From NCBI GenBank assembly GCA_032718475.1, contig JAUCBJ010005053.1:1-41479 (forward strand): DNA of 41,479 bases, written 5' to 3'. The notes under the pieces are model-generated. The model ran no database searches. It was not told the origin of the DNA and saw nothing but the letters and a program-made list of their open reading frames with translations. Position 1 is the first letter of the stretch; each line of letters opens with the position of its first letter. Source of the DNA: Nemertoderma westbladi (Eukaryota > Xenacoelomorpha > Nemertodermatida > Nemertodermatidae). A program made the position numbers and the translations under genes. Shown piece by piece: positions 1-9,106 of this stretch.

Positions 1-209
1 TTTATCATTTGCTCAGTATAATTAATTGTACAGTTATATTAATTATGTAGGTAGGTAGGTAGGTGAGCCCTAGAGCTCTTAAATTGACAAATAATAATAT
101 AAAATTGTATATGTGTTTAACATCCATAGATTGTATAAATTAATAAGTAATTAAACAGGACTAAGGATGATCCAACTCTATAGCAAATGGAGCAGAAAAA
201 ATAAATTCG
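1..209. other. AT-rich flank, no gene seen
   Basis: AT-rich sequence with a short TAGG microsatellite near 46-63. The last part (about 176-209) may be the 3' tail of the tRNA-like element next to it. I see no coding signal. Confidence 0.5.
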
Positions 210-281
210 CCACCAGCGGGGATTGAACCCGCGTCTCCCGATAAACGTTCAGGTATGCTAACCACTACACCTCCGTGGTGT
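210..281 (-). repeat. tRNA-like sequence, probably a SINE head
   Basis: Read on the minus strand, this 72-nt stretch has tRNA layout. There is an A-box-like segment (TGTAGTGGTTAGCA), an anticodon-arm-like stem CCTGA/TCGGG around a 7-nt loop with GTT in the anticodon place, and a clear B box (GGGTTCAATCCCC) inside a GCGGG/CCCGC T-stem. The acceptor stem is imperfect (CACCA/TGGTG only) and the base before the anticodon is C rather than the invariant U. That favours a tRNA-derived SINE or tRNA pseudogene over a working tRNA. AT-rich sequence follows on its 3' side, as in SINEs. Confidence 0.6.
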
Positions 282-302
282 ATAACTAGTATAAGTATAA
301 CT

Positions 303-570
303 CTATAAGTTATAAGTATAACTGTATAGTATAACTCCTTCGAGAATCTTTCCGAAAATGCAAATTGTGGATATTGGTCTATATGATCTAGATGAAAGTA
401 CTGGTCGATTCTTTCCTTTATAAATATTGGTTATTAGAGTATTCCCAAAGAGAACTGGGATATCTCCATATCTGAGACATACATTGAACATGTCAGCTAT
501 TAATGACGTGGCAACTTCTTCATGCCATTTGATGAGTGAAGGCGATGCTATCAGACTGCTGTATTGTACT
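303..570 (-). pseudogene. LINE reverse transcriptase fragment
   Basis: On the minus strand this reads as the early part of a non-LTR retrotransposon RT. A stretch with the layout 'LF..CL..G..P..F..T.I..IYKGK' is followed by SYRPIS (the residue before the S is R) and then FGKILE, which is the usual RT motif 1/2 spacing. The frame is clean from about 530 to 303, degrades upstream, and ends abruptly in a TATAACT-rich stretch. There is no endonuclease and no YxDD motif, so this is a short internal piece of a LINE. It does not join to LINE-A or LINE-B in any obvious way. Confidence 0.7.
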
Positions 571-830
571 GTCTGACTTCGTCATACAGTAGACTTCGCT
601 TGATCGTATTTAAAACTCCGAAAACTAGTTTTCCCAAAAAATTTATTTTTATCTCAATTGTTATTATTTAAATTATTATGTCCCCATAATTTACTTATTA
701 TTCGCGCATAATTTCATAACTAGATGTTAGTAACTATAATTTGTAAGCATCTATGACGCAGTGAAAGCCCATCGTCCTCATTTCGTGGTCGCCGTCGCCC
801 TTCATGTCTCCGATTAGTAAATCCACCCCT

Positions 831-861
<31 letters not shown>

Positions 862-960
862 CTATATTCCCCACTACATCCTCCTCCTGTCATCTACCGT
901 TATAATTACATCTAAAATTACATTAATACCGAAATATTTACATTTCATCACCTGTTATAA
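571..960. other. Unassigned stretch between LINE fragments
   Basis: Low-complexity, mostly AT-rich DNA that contains the poly-C tract listed separately. I see no reading frame, RNA gene or terminal repeat here. Confidence 0.4.
833..862. repeat. Poly-C tract, 30 nt
   Basis: Thirty consecutive C residues. Similar long G or C runs occur at 14796, 29321, 29354, 32885 and 38805, so this genome tolerates such tracts. The exact length is unreliable because homopolymers are error-prone in assembly. Confidence 0.95.
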
Positions 961-1080
961 TTTGGCCGCACTAGCTCTGTAGAGCTATGGCCTAGTCTAA
1001 ACTGTGCTATGGTTTGTGCTTACGTGAGAAATGTAAAAATTGTAAATTAAATTGAATTGAAAAATTGAATTGACTGTTGT
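961..1080 (+). repeat. LINE-like 3' tail with TTGAA-type repeats
   Basis: A moderately conserved-looking 3'-UTR-like segment is followed by irregular TTGAATTGAA repeats (about 1046-1070) and A-rich sequence. Short terminal repeats of this kind are known at the 3' ends of CR1/L2-type LINEs. No coding part is attached. This is inference from the tail alone. Confidence 0.35.
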
Positions 1081-1124
1081 ACTTCATAAAAAATAAAAAT
1101 AAAAATTTTTAATATATTTATTAA

Positions 1125-1389
1125 TCTATACCTATAAAAATCAAATTCTCTCCCTCTCTCTGTGTTCGAACTCCTCCAAAACGGGCAGAGGGATTGCACT
1201 GGAACTTGGCATGTGTGTATAACTTTAACCCACGGTCGTTATAGGCCACTTTTCGAAAAGTTTAATTCACGTTCGGTACCTGTACTGGGTACCGGTACGT
1301 CAGTAGGCCTATACCGGTACCAGTACGCCAGTAGGCCTATGCCGGTAGCGAGAAATACTGGGTAACGTGCCTCGGGTTTGGCCTGCTAG
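1125..1389 (+). mobile_element. Helitron-like non-autonomous element
   Basis: The left end starts TCTATACC right after an A. The right end finishes ...CCTGCTAG right before a T. This matches the Helitron pattern of a TC start, a CTRR end and insertion between A and T. There are no terminal inverted repeats and no target duplication. A weak GCC/GGC stem lies just inside the right end. The 265-bp interior has no transposase and is rich in TACCGGTA-type palindromes. Short AT-rich starts and CTAG ends can occur by chance, so confidence is moderate. Confidence 0.4.
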
Positions 1390-1474
1390 TAATGGATAAA
1401 TGTAGCGTATTGAGCGTGAATGTAGCGTGTAGCGTATCCCGGATCTTATTAATCACGATATCATACGAACAGGC

Positions 1475-2767
1475 ATGATTCGCCAAATCAGCCTTCAGTA
1501 ACTCAACGAGTTAACAATCTCGAATCCATGGTCATAGAATTACGTAATAACCTCAACGCCCAAAGTATAAAAATACAACTCCTAGAGTCGCAGCTCAAAC
1601 ACCTGAAACAGCCATCCACTGCAACTGAACAAACAACTGCCATTCCGTGTCGGGATGGAAATACATCGCCACCGCAAACGGATACGAAAGTTGCATCTAA
1701 ACCGTCTGAAATTGATGAAACAGTAATTATAAACCAAATACAGTAGTGTATGACACAACGATGGACGAATCCGCTCTACCCCCCACGCAACCTTATACTG
1801 GAAACATCACGGTAGTAGAGAAAGAGGATACGAACCCGAAGACGAGTAACGAGAAGCTACTAGACCTCCCCTCCCCAACAACCTTCCATTTATCGTTTAT
1901 CGTTTATCGTTTGATCCTAACTGCATCATCAGTCCCAACGGAAACAACAAGTTACCACAACCAAATACATCGACGCCAAAATCACCTAAGTTTAACATTG
2001 TCAACAACCCCAAAAATAACCGTAATAACAGAGTTGCAACATTATTGTTTATGGATAGCAACAAAAGATTCATTGACACCAGGAAGATCGACCAAAACAT
2101 CAAGTTAATAACCGATTATACAACCGAAGACCTGATCGTAAAAGTTAAACATGCGACGGAGATATACCCAAACATTAAGCGAATCTACATACAGTCCGCA
2201 ACAAATGACCTCGATCACCCAGGAGGTCTGAGTATGATCATTACAAACACGTCCAAAGTGATTAAACTAGCCAAGGAACGCTGGATTAACGTGCGGTTAG
2301 TTGTATCGTCAGTTCTTCCGAGAAGGGATATGTCGGTGCTCACGGTAAACAACCGTATCCGCAGAATGTGCGAACATCAATCTGTCATTCTTGCGGATCA
2401 CAAACTGGTCACATGTGATATACGAAAATAAACATATAAAGGAGAAATTTATAAAGATAATCGGAGAAACTATTAAGATAAGTTTATTCGCACGAACACA
2501 GAGACTGAAACAGCAACCGAATAATCAAGTCGCACCAATAATACGCGGCAGAGCTATCCCTGGACAATGCGGGAGCACATACAGCCAGATCCTAAGAACA
2601 TCCCACCGCACAACCGGCCAGCGCCATACACTTCTTCCCACTCCACCGGCGATAAACAACGGCAACTAGCGTACACGATGTACACTCCTCGCGACCCCAC
2701 CACAAAACGAGCTAACTCTGCCACCAGTCGCAGGTGGAGTAACCAATATGGAAGATCCAATACCAGA
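1475..2767 (+). pseudogene. LINE-A ORF1, coiled coil plus GDSL-esterase-like domain
   Basis: The first part (1475-1746) is a heptad-rich coiled coil around LESMVIELRNNL. The central part, in another frame from about 1912, carries an SGNH/GDSL-like hydrolase pattern. FMDSNKR (2048-2068) stands for block I, SATNDL (2195-2212) for the usual GTND block, and the DH of ADHKLV (about 2396) is a candidate catalytic Asp/His region. An Asn/Pro-rich linker lies between coil and esterase. Known ORF1 esterases of CR1/L2 LINEs have this order. The frame changes at about 1746, 1910 and 2420, and a hAT element interrupts the gene at 2768. The 1910 shift falls at a triplicated TTATCGT unit. Confidence 0.65.
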
Positions 2768-2775
2768 GTGTTTAC
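2768..2775 (+). repeat. Left target-site duplication GTGTTTAC
   Basis: This 8-bp sequence is repeated exactly at 4355-4362, directly outside the inverted termini of the hAT-like element. Eight bp is the duplication size of hAT transposons. Confidence 0.9.
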
Positions 2776-2808
2776 TAGTGTTGAGAACTGAATCAATTTT
2801 AACTAATT

Positions 2809-3030
2809 TCAGTTACAGTTACAGTTTCAGTATTCAAAGTTTTGCATTTCAGTTACAGTTACAGTTTCAGTATTCAAAGTTTTGCATTTCAGTTACAGTT
2901 ACAGTTTCAGTATTCAAAGTTTTGCATTTCAGTTACAGTTACAGTTTCAGTATTACAAAGTGTAACATTTCAGTTACAGTTACAGTTTCAGTATTACAAA
3001 ATTGAGCATTTCAGTTTCAGTTATAGATTC
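2809..3030 (+). repeat. 40-bp minisatellite, left subterminal zone of the hAT element
   Basis: Roughly five copies of a 40-bp unit. Each is built from CAGTTA/CAGTTTCAG hexamer-like steps followed by a variable ATTCAAAGTTTTGCATTT-type part. The last copies diverge (TATTACAAAGTGTAAC and similar). The same motif recurs in the same orientation at 4175-4345, so both ends of the transposon carry it. Confidence 0.85.
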
Positions 3031-4174
3031 AATATATATGATCTCTCGTAGTAAGCAGTCATTGAATTAATGTAGTCTCATCGGGGCGGGGTGCAGTGCA
3101 GTCACTCACCCAATGAGTCACTTGCCTAAAAAAATCAAACGAATCACTTGCCAAATAAAAAAAAGATATCTGAAACTATAAATGAGGCACTTTAATATAT
3201 TACTGTAATATACGCTAATATTAATGTTCATTACGAAACGTCCTCTTTCTAGAGCTAATAGGTAGTTGTTGTAGGAAAGTTGGACCCATGCTATGGTAAT
3301 ATTTTGTAACTAATATACTGACAGTATGTAATGAAAGTGGCACGTCACAATATCACACTAAAGGCACTCACATTTTACTGTACATGTTGTTTCAGTGCTT
3401 GTACAGTACTGTTATCATTTATTGTTTTGGTTATAAAAGCCATGCTTCTGAATCCTGCTCATTTTCCTTAATTCGTAATTTGTTTTAGTAATCATATATT
3501 TATTGTTTTGGTTAGACCCACCTCGATAAGCTGCTCCTTTCACTTTTAAGTTTAATTTTGTAATTTATAATGGTAAACTTGATCAAAATTTAATTTCCAG
3601 TGTGCCTCTAGTGTGATTGTGATATTAATAGTACCGGGTAACATTAATAATTCATAATGTAAAATATATATGCGTTAATATCCCTCTACCATTAGGCCTA
3701 ACTTTTCTTTGTTTATCTAAAACATTTACATTTAATATGAAGCAAAAGTGGTGATAAGGCTGATAATAGTCTAATAGTTGAGACAGATAAACATAGACTA
3801 TATGCTACTGTAGATCTTCGTTCACTACTTGACTCGCCAAATAAATCACATTTGAGCTACGTGGACAATAGGTCTTTTTGACCATTGACTTCTTTATTCC
3901 AACATATGGAGCTTAGTAAAAAAAGTAAAAAAAATAAAAAAATAAATAAAAAAAGACCTAGTTTACTAATAGGTCTTTTTTTATTGTGTAATATGATGGT
4001 TTTGTTCAGAAGTGAAAAAAATGAGATTGTTTTTTATAACAATGTTTTAAAAATGATAGCTATGGTAACCACTGTTATTCATTTATTAAACTATACTCTA
4101 TACTTTATTACAATACTGTTTTAAATGCTCATTCATGTTAATTGTGTGATTGAGAACTAAATCGGATTTTGTTA
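3031..4174. other. Interior of the hAT-like element
   Basis: AT-rich DNA without a convincing reading frame. A Lys/Asn-rich frame at 3885-4124 arises from poly-A runs and looks spurious. A perfect hairpin lies at 3945-3985, and a third copy of its AGGTCTTTTT motif sits at about 3870. Confidence 0.5.
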
Positions 4175-4345
4175 ATTTCAGTTTCAGTTACAGTTACAGT
4201 ATTCAAAGTTCGTAATTACAGTTTCAGTTACAGTTACAGTATTCAAAATTCGCAATTACAGTTACAGTTATAGTTACAGTATCAAAAAAATCATCAAAAC
4301 CATTCAGTTACAGTTGCAGTTACAGTATAATTACAGTTACAGTTC
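4175..4345 (+). repeat. CAGTTA minisatellite, right subterminal zone of the hAT element
   Basis: Several irregular copies of the CAGTTTCAGTTACAGTTACAG motif, with TATTCAAA-type spacers as in the left zone. The repeat runs directly into the right terminal inverted repeat. Confidence 0.8.
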
Positions 4346-4354
4346 TCAACACTA

Positions 4355-4362
4355 GTGTTTAC
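4355..4362 (+). repeat. Right target-site duplication GTGTTTAC
   Basis: Exact copy of 2768-2775, immediately outside the right terminal inverted repeat. Confidence 0.9.
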
Positions 4363-5252
4363 CTTCCTGCAAGAAGGTGGTCATACTCGAGAAGGCCACT
4401 GACAAACAAGTGACCAGCCGAATCACAGCAATGATATCACTATTGCAGCTTCTACCATAAACGAAGCTCTATCGATAAACGCCATGATCAACAATATAAT
4501 AGCCACGTGAAAATACGGATTTTTAAATAGAATCTTTATCTTTCAAATTACTACCTAACGATAATTACAATAGTAATTTTTTAAAAACATATAATCAACT
4601 ATTACTACCTTTTATTATAATTTTAATTGCTGCTCAGCTCGTAAATATCTGCCCAGCGGTGTCTAAAATATATGCTTTGGCTCTCAGCTGCAATATAGTC
4701 GTGATAGCGTGCAATCTGCAACAACATAGAAAGATAGCATACCAGCTTTTTATTGATGATATAAATAACTTTTTAACACGCCCTTTATTTTTTGCTGTTA
4801 TTAGGATTCTGGGTTCGTCAAGTACAAGTACATTGTACTTGACTTTTTTAACAAACTGTACTTATTATATAGTTCAGCTATATTGGGTTGTGTTTATTTT
4901 TTCTGTAGTTTTGTTTATATATTGGTTACATTTACTAGTGCGTTAACTACTCTAATTAGGGCATACTTTGATCGGTCAATTATTTTATTGCTTTATTGTG
5001 CGTGCAGAGGTGAGGCCTTTGTTCGCGGTAGTTTGTGATTGGCGGAACGGGCGTCGGCGACTACACCACACCTATACTACCCAAGTTTATCACAATATTA
5101 GACTTATCAACATAACAATCTTTATCATTATAGTACACGTACAATATAATCTAACAAATATAATATACCATTTCCATAACAAATGCATAATTTTACTTAA
5201 ATATATACTATTATATAATAGGAAAAACAAAAATTACCTGCAGATTAATAAA
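4363..5252 (+). other. LINE-A: end of ORF1 and spacer before ORF2
   Basis: The first 150 bases resume the sequence interrupted by the hAT element and contain a short readable tail ending about 4510. The rest is an AT-rich spacer. The ORF2 frame is open back to 4968, but the part before the ATG at 5253 is low-complexity and less gene-like. Confidence 0.5.
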
Positions 5253-7025
5253 ATGGATAGACATCTTAACCGAAAACGCAAATATCGCAAATCAAAACAA
5301 AAACAAATCCACTTTAATTTAACAATAATGACTGGCCACACACTTTTAATACTTATATCTATTTTAAATCAGCCTATAGTGTCACACGCAAGCCGAACAA
5401 AAATAACATCAAAACAAGACCTGCACTACAAACAAATACAATATAAAGTAACTAAATCTGAACTAACAAGGGGGTCACACGGCATACAGACACAGTCATG
5501 CCATCTAACAATAGCACTATTGCTATTCACAATAATACCCTATTTGATATGCAATAATTATATAATCATTAAACATACAACTAAAAAATATCACATTTAT
5601 TCGCGATTAATTATTAAAATAATCACACTGACCTGCTCTTTCTGGCCGGGACATCTCATTATTGAGACAAATAATAATCACACTAAGCCACCTTCCAATA
5701 AAAAGATTTTAGTACTTTATAGAAATAAGTCATTGGCCATTAGACTAACTTTCATTATAACCATACGCTGTTTTTACATTTACATAACATCAGGAATTGA
5801 TCTACTTATAATAATAGCACTCACATTAGCAGGTTTATTATATAGAGCTGGTGACATTTCAAAAAATCCTGGACCAAAGACAAATAAAAACAATTTAATT
5901 AATATTCGAGAATACTTAATAAACAACCCAAATGAATTGAAATTCTTACACATAAATATACATAGTCTCGTAAAAGATTTTTCAATGCTCAAAGACGTCA
6001 TTTCTGCTATTAACAATAACGTAATTATTGGTATATCAGAATCGTGGCTGAAACAAAAAATATCGTCGAAATCAATACAACTACCAGGATTCAAAGTATA
6101 TCACCATGACCGTAAACGACGAAAAGGAGGGGGTGTAGTATTATATGTGCCAAATAATTTACACCAACAATTAAGGACAGATATTAAACCAATAGGTGAT
6201 GTGGCGCACGAATCAATATGGGTCGAGGTAGAACGTCGTTACATCATAGGGGTAGCATATAACCACTCATCTAATGTAGCACCACAATTCCTTAAAAACT
6301 TTAGTACTGAGATCGAAAATTCCACCCGCGAAAATAAAACCATAATCGTAAGGGGAGACCTAAATATCGACCTACTAAATGGTAAGACAACAAATAATAC
6401 TGATCTGGAAAAATTAGTCGCCCTATACAACTTGCATATACCTGATAAATCAAAACCAATCCGATACAGTAAAACAATTGACACACTTCTAGATATAATC
6501 ATAGCAAGTCCCGGCTGTCTTCATGATCACAATGTAGCCTACTGTGACTTTTCTGACCATGAATTCGTCATAGCAAAAACATTACAAAAAGTAAATAGCA
6601 GTAATAACAAATCAAGTACATGGGTGTATGAGAGGGACTATAGCAAATTCAATAAAGATCATTTCATTAGGGTCATAAATAATGCAAATTGGAAAGGGGT
6701 CTATACAGATGATGACATAAATATAAATTATGATTATTTTGAAAATGAAATAGAACAAATATTAAATAAGCACGCACCAATAAAAAGGAAATTAATCCGT
6801 AGAAATAGTAATATAAACAAAAACAATCCTTGGTGGAATGACGACCTAAAGCGACTCTCTGAAATAAAAAATTTTGCTCTAATTAAATGGCGCCAATCAA
6901 AAAGTGAAGTAGACTACAATCTTTTCAAAAAAGTACGAAACTCGTTTAACTCATCAAATAGTAAAGCTAAAAATAACTACATAAAAAATAAATTTCAATC
7001 AGCTGAAAATCCTCGAACCAAATAG
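5253..7025 (+). pseudogene. LINE-A ORF2 N-terminal part: hydrophobic region, 2A-like motif, APE endonuclease
   Basis: I chose the ATG at 5253 (AAAATGG context); the frame is open from 4968. Residues 1-50 are very basic. At least three hydrophobic segments follow (for example around LTIALLLFTIIPYLI and LLIIIALTLAGLL). Directly after the last comes GDISKNPGP (5850-5876), a 2A-like ribosome-skipping motif. The APE endonuclease follows: LKFLHINIHS, SESWL, KGGGVVLYV, RGDLNID (GDLN 6354-6365), IDTLLDIII and SDH (6552-6560). All catalytic blocks look present. The frame ends at a TAG at 7023, before the RT, although related sequence continues downstream, so this is a truncating mutation rather than a natural end. 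Confidence 0.8.
5850..5876 (+). other. 2A-like peptide motif GDISKNPGP
   Basis: Encodes G-D-I-S-K-N-P-G-P, close to the 2A consensus D-x-E-x-N-P-G-P with Ser in place of Glu. It sits at a hydrophobic-segment/endonuclease border. 2A-like motifs ahead of the endonuclease are known in some non-LTR retrotransposons. Whether this variant is active cannot be told from sequence. Confidence 0.65.
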
Positions 7026-8832
7026 AAAATAATAAATTCCATCCTAAATAAAACAGTTAAAATTTGCACTATAAAAGAGCTTATAGATAAAAAGGGAACT
7101 CTAATCAAATCAATTGAAAGAATACCCGATTGCTCAATTCAACATATATAGCGATGGGCGAATTTACAGGAATATCGCAAACAGTAAATAAACTTAACAA
7201 ATTCCATATATCACCGGACGTGGAAGGTCAGCCCTGCTTTAGTTTTCATAATACAGATGAACTAACGGTGTATGAATACTTGTTAAAAATTAATATCAAT
7301 AAATCTACAGGCCCATCAACATTACATCCAAGAATTATCAAACTAATTGCACCACAAATAGCTCGACCACTGGCATACCTAATTAATAAATCAATCACTC
7401 ATTCAATTTTTCCCAATAAATGAATGTTCACCGAGATAACTCCAGTTTATAAAAAAGGCCCACAAGACGACCCTGAAAATTATAGGCCAATTGCAGTAAC
7501 AACCACACTAGAAAAAGTATTTGAAAAAATAATTTATCAACATTAATTAATTATTTAGATAGAAATAAGCTAATAAACACCACCCAATTTGGGTTTCGTA
7601 AACTCCACTCAACTAGAGATGCACTAATATTCGCCACGGAGTCGAGGAGACAAAGTCTAAATAATGGCAATTATGTAGCTATAGCAGCCCTTGATCTTAG
7701 TAAGGCATTTAATTCACTAAACCACGATATACTGCTAAACAAACTATCAGATCTTGGTTTCCATACAACAGCTACTAAACTAATAGGTAGTTTTTTATAC
7801 CCAAGATACCAAAGAGTTAAAACCAACGGCATTAAATCAACATGGCAAACTTCAGTAAGAGGAATCCCACAAGGGACTCTACTCGGCCCACTGTTATTTT
7901 TAGCGTATGTAAATAAACTAAGCAATAAATCAGACTTAGGAATAGTTCAATATGCAGATGACACCTTGCTATATTGCACCAGTGAAAATCCAAACATAGC
8001 AACAGAATTATTAGCCAATAAAATAAAAACTCTTAACCTGAAATTTAATGATCTTCACTTACAGCTTAACAATAAAAAAACAGAATTTATGTTAATATCA
8101 CCAAAACCACGTTCAGATACAATTGACAAAATAAACATGCTTCTGCCAAATAACAAAAGGATACTTACAATCTCGCAATCACAATCGATAAAATATCTAG
8201 GTGTATACATAGACAATACAATGGAATGGCGTGAGCACATAAAGGATATTTCAAATAAAATGACTCATGCAATATCAGGTCTCCGTCAAATAAGGGGACA
8301 ACTGACAAAGCAGTGCAAATCATATTTATACAAAACACTAGTATTACCACACCATAACTATTGCTGCGAAATTTTAACATCACTCCATAATATTCATGGT
8401 TTCAAAGAACAACTATATTCTCTAGAAAAAATACAAAATTATGGTCTGCGGGTAGTATATAGCAAAAAAATACAGGACTTAACAGGAACAGAGTTACGGT
8501 CACAATCAAAGTTGCCTACACTAAAGGCTCTAAGGGAACACTTTGCACTAAAATACTTCTACAGATATATATACAATTTATCAAAGCCATTTAACGACCT
8601 TACTCTACCATTTTTAAATAGACAGAACTCACCAGTCATAAATGCAAGAACGCACAAAATTAAAACACCGCTATCGAAAAATAACAAAGGATATAATAGC
8701 ATAATTTTAAGCATGATAAGACTATGGAACTCCCTAGATGATAATTTTCGTAGTATCACAAAATATAGCACATTTGAAAATACAATCAAAAAACACTATT
8801 ACTCCTTATATGAACGAGACGCAATTACTTAG
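7026..8832 (+). pseudogene. LINE-A ORF2 C-terminal part: reverse transcriptase, broken
   Basis: Continuation of ORF2 with four breaks: the TAG at 7023, a frameshift near 7110-7130, a TGA at 7421 where related RTs usually have Trp, and a frameshift near 7525-7534. From 7525 the frame is open to the TAG at 8830. RT motifs in order: ITPVYKKG then NYRPIA (about 7436-7490), TQFGFRK, ALDLSKAF (7687-7710), GIPQGTLLGPLLF (7861-7899) and the catalytic YADD (7951-7962). A thumb region follows with IKYLGVYID. The motif set is complete, so the breaks were acquired after insertion. Confidence 0.85.
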
Positions 8833-9074
8833 ATAAAAATAGATTAATGTAAAACACATTAGTTAGAAGTCAGTTATACAATTATAAAATTTATTTATTT
8901 ATTAAATTATCTTTAGGGGTATAGTAACTTGAGGTAATGTAGGGTCTGGTGCTTCAAAACTACTGTGGTTGCCGACGCTTAATCTTAGCCAATCATAAGC
9001 TACGGTGGGCCATTCCCTCCAGGCTTCCTCCGCAATTGTTTTCTCAATTGTTGAGTTTTGAGATTAAAAGATAG
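8833..9074. other. LINE-A 3' tail and junction with LINE-B
   Basis: A short AT-rich 3' tail with TTTATTTATTTATT (8889-8904) is followed by about 140 bases of unique-looking DNA. No gene is seen. Confidence 0.5.
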
Positions 9075-9077
9075 AAT

Positions 9078-9097
9078 AATAATAATAATAATTTATT
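9078..9097 (-). repeat. ATT microsatellite at the LINE-B 3' end
   Basis: About six AAT/ATT repeats directly after the point where ORF2 homology stops. Such a repeat is typical of CR1/L2-type LINE 3' ends. Confidence 0.7.
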
Positions 9098-9106
9098 TAA
9101 ACACAA

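Larger units (their letters stand above)
2776..4354. mobile_element. hAT-like non-autonomous transposon inside LINE-A ORF1
   Basis: The termini are a perfect 15-bp inverted repeat, TAGTGTTGAGAACTG (2776-2790) against CAGTTCTCAACACTA (4340-4354). They are flanked by a perfect 8-bp direct repeat, GTGTTTAC. Length is 1,579 bp. TIR type and 8-bp duplication fit hAT. The interior has no recognisable transposase. Both subterminal zones carry CAGTTACAGTTTCAG-type minisatellite DNA, and a perfect 16-bp-arm hairpin lies at 3945-3985. The perfect duplication suggests a fairly recent insertion, younger than the LINE it splits. Confidence 0.85.
1475..8905 (+). mobile_element. LINE-A, decayed CR1/L2-like LINE split by a hAT insertion
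   Basis: All parts lie on the plus strand in the order expected of a two-ORF LINE: coiled-coil/esterase ORF1 (1475-2767, resuming 4363-4510), a spacer, then ORF2 with APE endonuclease (5929-6580) and RT (about 7300-8100). ORF2 ends at 8832, and a TTTA-repeat tail at about 8889-8904 may mark the 3' end. The ORF1/endonuclease/RT layout with a GDSL-like ORF1 is known in CR1/L2-clade LINEs. Several stops and frameshifts show the copy is dead. The 5' end is uncertain; the Helitron-like element lies just upstream. Confidence 0.75.

Noticed and set aside
210-281. Functional tRNA with GTT anticodon
   Set aside because: Imperfect acceptor stem, C at the position of invariant U33, and a SINE-like tail.
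3885-4124. Small Lys-rich and hydrophobic protein in the hAT element
   Set aside because: The frame is made by poly-A runs and the arms of the hairpin at 3945-3985.
4968-5252. N-terminal extension of LINE-A ORF2 upstream of ATG 5253
   Set aside because: Open, but low-complexity and Ile/Tyr/Asn-rich as expected for AT-rich spacer. The ATG at 5253 has the better context.
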